Assembly: GCA_038501625.1 (NCBI GenBank)
Contig: JAZAYU010000009.1
Span: forward strand, 11,832,396-11,896,395
Source: Corbicula japonica
Taxonomy: Eukaryota; Mollusca; Bivalvia; Venerida; Cyrenidae
DNA: 64,000 nt
Direction: 5' to 3'
Position numbers and translations under genes: made by a program. The notes beneath the pieces are model-generated. The model searched no databases. It was not told the origin of the DNA and saw only the letters and a list, made by a program, of their open reading frames with translations. Every line of letters begins with the position of its first letter. The first letter of the stretch is position 1. Of this stretch, positions 58,603 through 64,000 are shown one piece after another.

Positions 58603-59430
58603 TGGTGTATGAATCTGTTTTGTTAGGATTATCTCTCTGATTGTAACCAGAGGTTCCTGCAATGCATTGATTCACATCTTTGGCAAGCAGCAGCTGGTAT
58701 AATGATGAAATGATACAAAAGATGTTCTTTATTATTATGTAATGACATAATTACTCTCAGATTGGCATTTGTTATATGTTTTACTTGATATATATTTTAC
58801 ACAAATCTTCCTCACTATCAGCTCATATAGAAGTCTATTGGCAGATTCAGAGTGGGTGGAGGTGGAATTATCTTCCTGAAATGAAGAGAAATGTGAAAAT
58901 GGCAAAAAAGGACAGTTTAAAGTCTCTCCACATGTTAGCAGAATCAGTTTGTTATACCAGATTGAATCATTTTGCGTCCATCAGCATGTTGTGAGGCAGC
59001 TTGCCCAATAATCCCTTCCAGATCAAGGGAAAAAATTGGATCCTCATCTATGAAAGTTGTAGAGCTTTTGTTCTATGTTGTTAAATCTTTCTTAGCTCTT
59101 GTGTCATAATTATACAACATTATTTGAAGTTTTGATATAAAAGATTGCCCCCCAACCCCCTATCCCCACAAAAAAAATCTTCAAGTATGTTCAAAAGTAT
59201 GTTGAAAGCTTCTCTTGTGTCTGCTTTGCCCCTCTATTTCTCTATTTCTAAAATTCTTTTTTAAAATATTTTCTTTTTGGACAAACTTTATAAATGGTCA
59301 CATTTATAACAAAGGTAGAACAACTTGGTCAAAGGTGATAAATATCTTGATAAAACGTAAAATGTCAAAATGGACATGTATCACTAGTGTTGGAAGGGTG
59401 TGGGGGAGTCAAACAGAACAGTGTCCCAAA
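58603..59430. other. no gene confirmed
   Basis: A 72-codon frame at 58776-58994 (contains EMKRNVKMAKKDSLKSLH) has somewhat protein-like composition after an AG at about 58828, but no donor or family match. Not called. Confidence 0.3.
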
Positions 59431-61508
59431 TACACTGCAACTCCATTATATCGCGGACCTCGGGGTCCAAGCCCGCCAACCGCGATATAAGTAAATAATT
59501 GCGCAAAAACAAAGAGAATCCATTTGTTTTTGTTGTCAGATGCACGTATATCACGGTGTTGCGTAATTAACACGCCGTGATTACGGGCATATCGGGGAGT
59601 TAGTTCCGTGCTGGACAAATGTTGTTTTCTTTTTTAACTTTCGTAGTTTATTATACCCCCACAAACGAAGTTTGAGGGGGTATATAGGAGTGAGCTTGTC
59701 GGTCGGTCGGTCTGTCGGTCGGTCGGTCGGTCGGATTCTTCGTTTCCGGATGATAACTCATGAACGGCTTGACAGATTTAAATAATTTTTGGTACACACG
59801 TGTAACATCATAAGATACAGGTCAAGTTTGATTTTGGGGCTGGTGGGGCCAGTGTCAAGGTCACTGTTACTAAAAATAGAAAAATGGTTTCCGGATGATA
59901 ACTCATGAAACACTTCACAGATTTAATCCTTGTTTGGTAAATAGATGTAACATCACAAGATACAGGTCAAGTTCGACTTTGGGGCTGGTGGGGTCAATGT
60001 CAAGGTCAGTATTACTAAAAATAGAAAAAGGGTTTCCAGATGAAAACTCATGAAAAACTTCACAGATTAAATCCTTTTTTGGTACATATATGTAATATCA
60101 GAAGATACAGGTCGAGTTCGACTTTGGGGCCTGAGGGGTCAGTGTCAAGGTCACTGTAACTTAAAAAAGAAAAATTGTTTCTGGACTATAACTCATGAAA
60201 TACTTCATAGATTTAATTATTTTTAGGGACACAGATGTAACATAACAAGATATAGGTTAGGTTTGACTTTGGGGCCTGTGGGTTCAAGGTCAAGGTCACT
60301 GTTATTTAAACTTCAAAACTTCGTTTCCACTCGGTAACTATAGCTTGGAATGAGATTCTTAAATGAAATTTGGTGTATTGGTGGTTTTTGTGAAGATGAC
60401 TTTTGGGATTCAAGGCCTGTGGGGTCAAGGTCACTGTTACTAAAAATAGAAAATAAACTGTATGCTCAATAACTTTGGTTCAGAATGAGATATTGGGATG
60501 AAAATTGCTATATAGGTAGTGTCTGTGAAGACGAAACTTGGTATTGAAATTGGGCCTGATGGGGTCAAGGTCACTGTTACTAAAAATAGCAAAAATGGTT
60601 TCTGGATGATTTCTCATAAACAATTTTTGGCACACAGTTCTTAGATAAAAGTTAGATAAAGGCCACTGTTACTAACATATATTGCTGTATATGTGGCTAC
60701 TGTGAAGACGACACTTTGGATTGAAAGTGGGGCACATTATGCCATTGTTTCGAAGCATTCCCAGTTCAATTATCAAGCATACATGTGGGGGTATTTAATC
60801 ACTTTCAGTGATAATTCTAGTTTCAATTTATTTTTAATACAATTTATAAAAAAAATAAATTTATGTACAAAATAGATCGCCGTCATAATTTTCAACAGTG
60901 TCGGTACTTTCAACTGATCGACTATCTGTTGGACGGTGAAGGTCGGAGATGTTATTTCGCCGTCGTCCGTCATTAACCACCTAGATAAGTCGATGAGCAG
61001 GTAGTGTCAAAACAACAAACTGTTTTGACGTTTCCTGCTCAATGTCTATTATGGTTAGCAGCTTAAATTAATTTTCGCTAATTTGCACGAAATTCTTTAT
61101 CTGCCAGTACTGTATCGGCATGGTGTTTTTCGCACCTATTGTTCGTCACAAAGGGAGTTTCATGTCAACTAAGAAGCAACAGCATTAATTTGTAAATAAA
61201 ACTTTCCTTTTTTATACGTTTGATGTTAAATTGTATCTGTTGGTGAACTTGTACATCGCGTCTTAAATCCCTGCATACAAAATGTAATAAACAACTTTCG
61301 CCGGTAATGACGTAATACGACACGAAAAAAGCGTGCATTTCCTGAATTTGTCGCCAACGTTGATTTAATCATTTGTTCTTTTTTACCACACACGAAAAAT
61401 GAACAATTAATTCATTTTAAATGTACAAAAAATTGGGATCCACGGACCAAGCGCGATATATTGGATATCGCGATATAACGGATCGCGATATCACGGAGCT
61501 GCAGTGTA
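59431..61508 (-). mobile_element. Tigger/pogo-like element interrupted by a pearl-like insertion
   Basis: Bounded by TACACTGCAACTCC and GAGCTGCAGTGTA, and matching 54000-54720 in reverse from about 60840 to 61508. The left part 59431-59647 keeps extra subterminal sequence that the other copy lacks. On the minus strand 60773-60973 reads DGEITSPTFTVQQIVDQLK, plausibly the C-terminal tail of a Tigger-type transposase. No catalytic domain is present, and the element is split at 59648 by the insertion. Confidence 0.55.
59648..60797 (+). mobile_element. pearl/Helentron-like element with 145-bp units, element P3
   Basis: Head TTATTATACCCCCACAAACG with the returning arm GAGGGGGTATATAGG (hairpin), then a GGTC/GGTCG tetranucleotide run (59699-59733). 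Units start at 59742, 59887, 60032, 60177 and 60323, then decay. Units begin GTTTCCGGATGATAACTCAT and end GTCAAGGTCACTGTTACT. The tail TGTGGGGGTATTTAA repeats the head arm. Inserted in the Tigger-like element. Confidence 0.7.
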
Positions 61509-62299
61509 CTTAGTTACAATGATTATGGTCACATATATCTTAGTCAAGTTTTATTACCTCCCTGATTAGACTTCTACCAGTTTAGTTATGGTCCTTTTGT
61601 GAATCTTTCTGAATTGTTCTATTTTCTTTAGGGTCATGATGTGACACTAGAAAATCCCATCAAATCATACATACTTACATGTCTAAAATCTTATTTCTGT
61701 AATCTCTATATTAAAGTTTATTTTATTATGCTCTCTAAAATTGTAAAACGGAACAAAGGGAGATAACCCTTTCAAAGTTCTTGGAGCTTGCTGTTCCAAA
61801 TTTGGTTGGAAGGTCAAAGGAAAATGTAACAGGTCAATTGGCATGCAGGTATTGCTAAGCACAAGGTATTGTTCCTAGCAGCAAGCTATTGATGTTAATG
61901 TCAGAGATATGTATTCTGCCTGTGAATGCATAGATTAATGATGACAGTATTTAGATGTGTTAGCATTCTTTGCCGGAATTCCATCCATTTCTGCAGATTG
62001 ATTCTTCTTGCTTGTAACCTTGTGTATACTTAGTGTTCTGGATTGCCTAACGTTTCGAGATTTATCCTTAAAACATGTAAGTAAATTATGATTTGTATGT
62101 TTCATGCATTTTGCAGCTGATAATGAACTTTTTTCATCTGGTTCCATTTTGGTGCCAAGTTTGTTCGGGTGGAGTAAGACAACATAACAATAGTTTTGCA
62201 AAAAATAGCAGCTAACCATGTTTGCAGCTTAAGGTATATCTAGACAGTTACTCAAATTTTCATAAAAAGAACTTAGGGCAATACCCTTCAGTTTTTTTT
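61509..62299. other. no gene recognised
   Basis: The 94-codon minus-strand frame at 61935-62219 (contains KMEPDEKSSLSAAKCMKHTN) is the longest here, but it has no recognisable domain and no splice support. It is left uncalled, though it would be worth comparing with clam transcripts. Confidence 0.3.
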
Positions 62300-62740
62300 T
62301 AACTATGGACTCAGATTTTATTGATGTCACAGGTTTTGACTGCCATGGACTATGAATTTTATTAATCTTTATAGACTTGATTTCTTTGGAAATAGATTAT
62401 ATTAAACTCTATGGACTGTATATATATGGACCACTGTGGACTCAGTTTAAATTGAACTCGGACTCAAATGAACTCAGAATCAGTTTATATTGAATTCAAA
62501 CTCAGTTTATTTTTACACTCTTCAGACTCTGTTTTTGTTTAACACAAACTCAGTTTATATTGACCTCTATGGACTCCTTTTATTGAACTCTTTTGTACTC
62601 AGTTTATGTTGAACTTAGACTCAATTTATGTTGACCTCTAAGGACTCAGTTTTTAATGAACTCATTGATTATGTTGAACTGAGACTCAATTTATGTTGAC
62701 CTCCATGGGCTGAGTTTATATTTGAACTGATTTTATTGAC
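62300..62740 (+). repeat. degenerate minisatellite built on GACTCAGTTTATATTGAACT
   Basis: Many irregular copies of ACTCAGTTTATATTGAACTC and TTGACCTCTATGGACTC, spaced about 20-45 bp. No regular unit can be set by eye. Confidence 0.55.
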
Positions 62741-63146
62741 TTAAGATTTCTGTTGAATTCTGCAAATGCTTTATAGTTAATAACTAATTTACACGCAAAA
62801 TTGCAAAATAATTTCAAATTTTTGAAACCTTTGTAGTTTATAATTAATTTACATGCAAATTTGCAGAATAATAAAAAACATTAAATCCAAAGCGTAATAT
62901 TAGATTAAAATGTTGGATTTTCAACTTTACCCTCAGAATTGCATTGGTAAAGCATGTATACCTCCTGGCACTGATTAAGTACCAAAATATCTTGACTATA
63001 ATTGTTCTGTAAATAACTCATAAAGCATGAAACAACCTATGCTAGTCAATCATAACTCGAGATCAAAGTTTATTATTTACTTAAGCACCTATAATGGGTT
63101 CATCTTAAACCTTTCATCATAGCTTGCGGTATAGGAAAACAATTTC
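62741..63146. other. no gene; short duplication
   Basis: TAGTTNATAANTAATTTACA is present twice (about 62773 and 62835), each followed by GCAAA-TTGCANAATAAT. Otherwise AT-rich, nothing assigned. Confidence 0.4.
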
Positions 63147-63387
63147 TTAACCCTTTACTCCATATATATGCATTTTTATGTGTTGCGCCAGTGTAGATCC
63201 AAATCAGCTGGCACATACCATTAATTTTGATCTGGAGCTGCACTGGTCACATCTCAGTCAGAAATAAACAATTGAAGCAAAAGAGCAAACAGCGAAGATC
63301 CTGATCAGATGGCTTAGATGTGCCAGCTGATCTGGATCTACACTGTTCGCCATGAGATAAATCCATATCTATGGAGTAAGGGGTTAA
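63147..63387. mobile_element. TTAA MITE family B, full-length 241 bp
   Basis: TTAACCCTTTACTCCATAT to GGAGTAAGGGGTTAA, with both inner modules (GATCCAAATCAGCTGGCAC; ATGTGCCAGCTGATCTGG). Within one base of the 242-bp copies at 39339 and 47099. Confidence 0.75.
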
Positions 63388-63514
63388 ACAAAGGTATCCT
63401 AATATGACAGAGAAGGCAGGTAAAGGTATTTTTGGAACTAGTTGTACCTTGAAATCAGATTTTTTCATGAACAAAAGTAATGCACCAGCTTATGGCCTAA
63501 GGGAATTTTGAAGG

Positions 63515-63600
63515 CCCAGATCAGCTGGTACATCCCTGCTGTCTGATCAGTCTACATTGTTTGCAAGTCATAATGATCAGTTTAGATTCTTTTTGGACCA
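63515..63600. mobile_element. TTAA MITE family B, internal fragment
   Basis: CCCAGATCAGCTGGTACATC ... CTGCTGTCTGATCAG ... CTACATTGTTTGC resembles the first module of family B; the ends are absent. Confidence 0.4.
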
Positions 63601-63667
63601 TGTAAGTTCACAGTTTGATCCGGGGCTACCCTTAACTCTAAGTCCTGTATAACTGTAAGCCCATTTT

Positions 63668-64000
63668 TATTCCCCGCCGCATAGCGGCTGGGGATAAAGG
63701 AATGGTCTTCGTCTGTCTGTCCTGTGCGTGCACATTTCGTGTCCGGTCCATATTTTTTCAACCCCTAACAGGAATTTCATGAAACTTTAGTCAAATCTTC
63801 TCCCCATCAAGATGACGAGCAGAACCCATGTTCCAACCTGGCCGGCTCAAGGTCAAGGTCACCAGTGGTGTTTGAAGATTTGAACCATGTATTTGTGTCC
63901 GGTTCATATCTTCTGAACCCCTAGAAGGAATTTCATGAAACTTTAGTCAAAATGTTTCCCCATGAAGACGACATGCAGAACCCATGTTCCAACCTGGCCG
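63668..64000 (+). mobile_element. pearl/Helentron-like element truncated by the window end, element P4
   Basis: Head TTATTCCCCGCCGC AT AGCGGCTGGGGATAA forms a hairpin, followed by a CGTCTGTCTGTCC tetranucleotide run. Core units of about 156 bp start at 63739 and 63895 (GTGTCCGGTCCATAT; GTGTCCGGTTCATAT), each with GGAATTTCATGAAACTTTAG and, near its end, CAAGGTCAAGGTCAC. The element continues beyond the window. Confidence 0.65.

Noticed and set aside
61935..62219. 94-codon minus-strand frame as a gene
   Set aside because: No recognisable family, signal or splice context; chance frames of this length occur elsewhere in the window.

Overview
The window is AT-rich, intron-rich and densely repetitive animal DNA. 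The repeats point to a marine bivalve, probably a heterodont or venerid-type clam; this is inferred from remembered molluscan repeat families and was not searched. No bacterial-style gene blocks, rRNA, CRISPR array or intact transposase were found. Almost all open frames of 60-140 codons are chance or repeat-derived.

One gene is certain. Two plus-strand exons (12475-13469 and 16681-16872) encode most of the propeptide and the whole mature cystine-knot domain of a BMP3/GDF10-type TGF-beta ligand. They are split by a 3.2 kb intron inside the mature domain. The 5' exon with the signal peptide was not found and probably lies upstream or in a large first intron covering the first 12 kb. Three short splice-bounded segments (35554-35634, 42344-42408, 46752-46833) could be exons of an unidentified plus-strand gene, but they do not join in frame.

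The rest is mobile and tandem DNA. From 0 to 28 kb there are near-perfect foldback elements of about 136 bp (seven copies in the first 7.6 kb, more at 20.2, 27.8 and 44.2 kb), hAT-like miniature elements and two larger foldbacks (23.4 and 28.7 kb). At 29792-34556 lies the most striking object, a 4.77 kb unit whose terminal repeats are arranged X ... YX ... Y. This is the split-direct-repeat layout of Ngaro/PAT-type tyrosine-recombinase (DIRS-like) retrotransposons, read on the minus strand. It has no recognisable RT or recombinase, and its body is built of duplicated and expanded minisatellites.

From 36 to 64 kb, four pearl/Helentron-like elements (36.2, 47.8, 59.6 and 63.7 kb) share one plan: a hairpin head, in most a tetranucleotide run, then tandem units of about 143-156 bp. 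Three of these families carry AGGTCA-type nuclear-receptor half-sites. They are mixed with a TTAA-flanked MITE family of about 242 bp, two internally deleted Tigger/pogo-like elements (one split by a pearl-like insertion), and several minisatellites, one of which (58.2 kb) appears to have grown from the end of the TTAA MITE.
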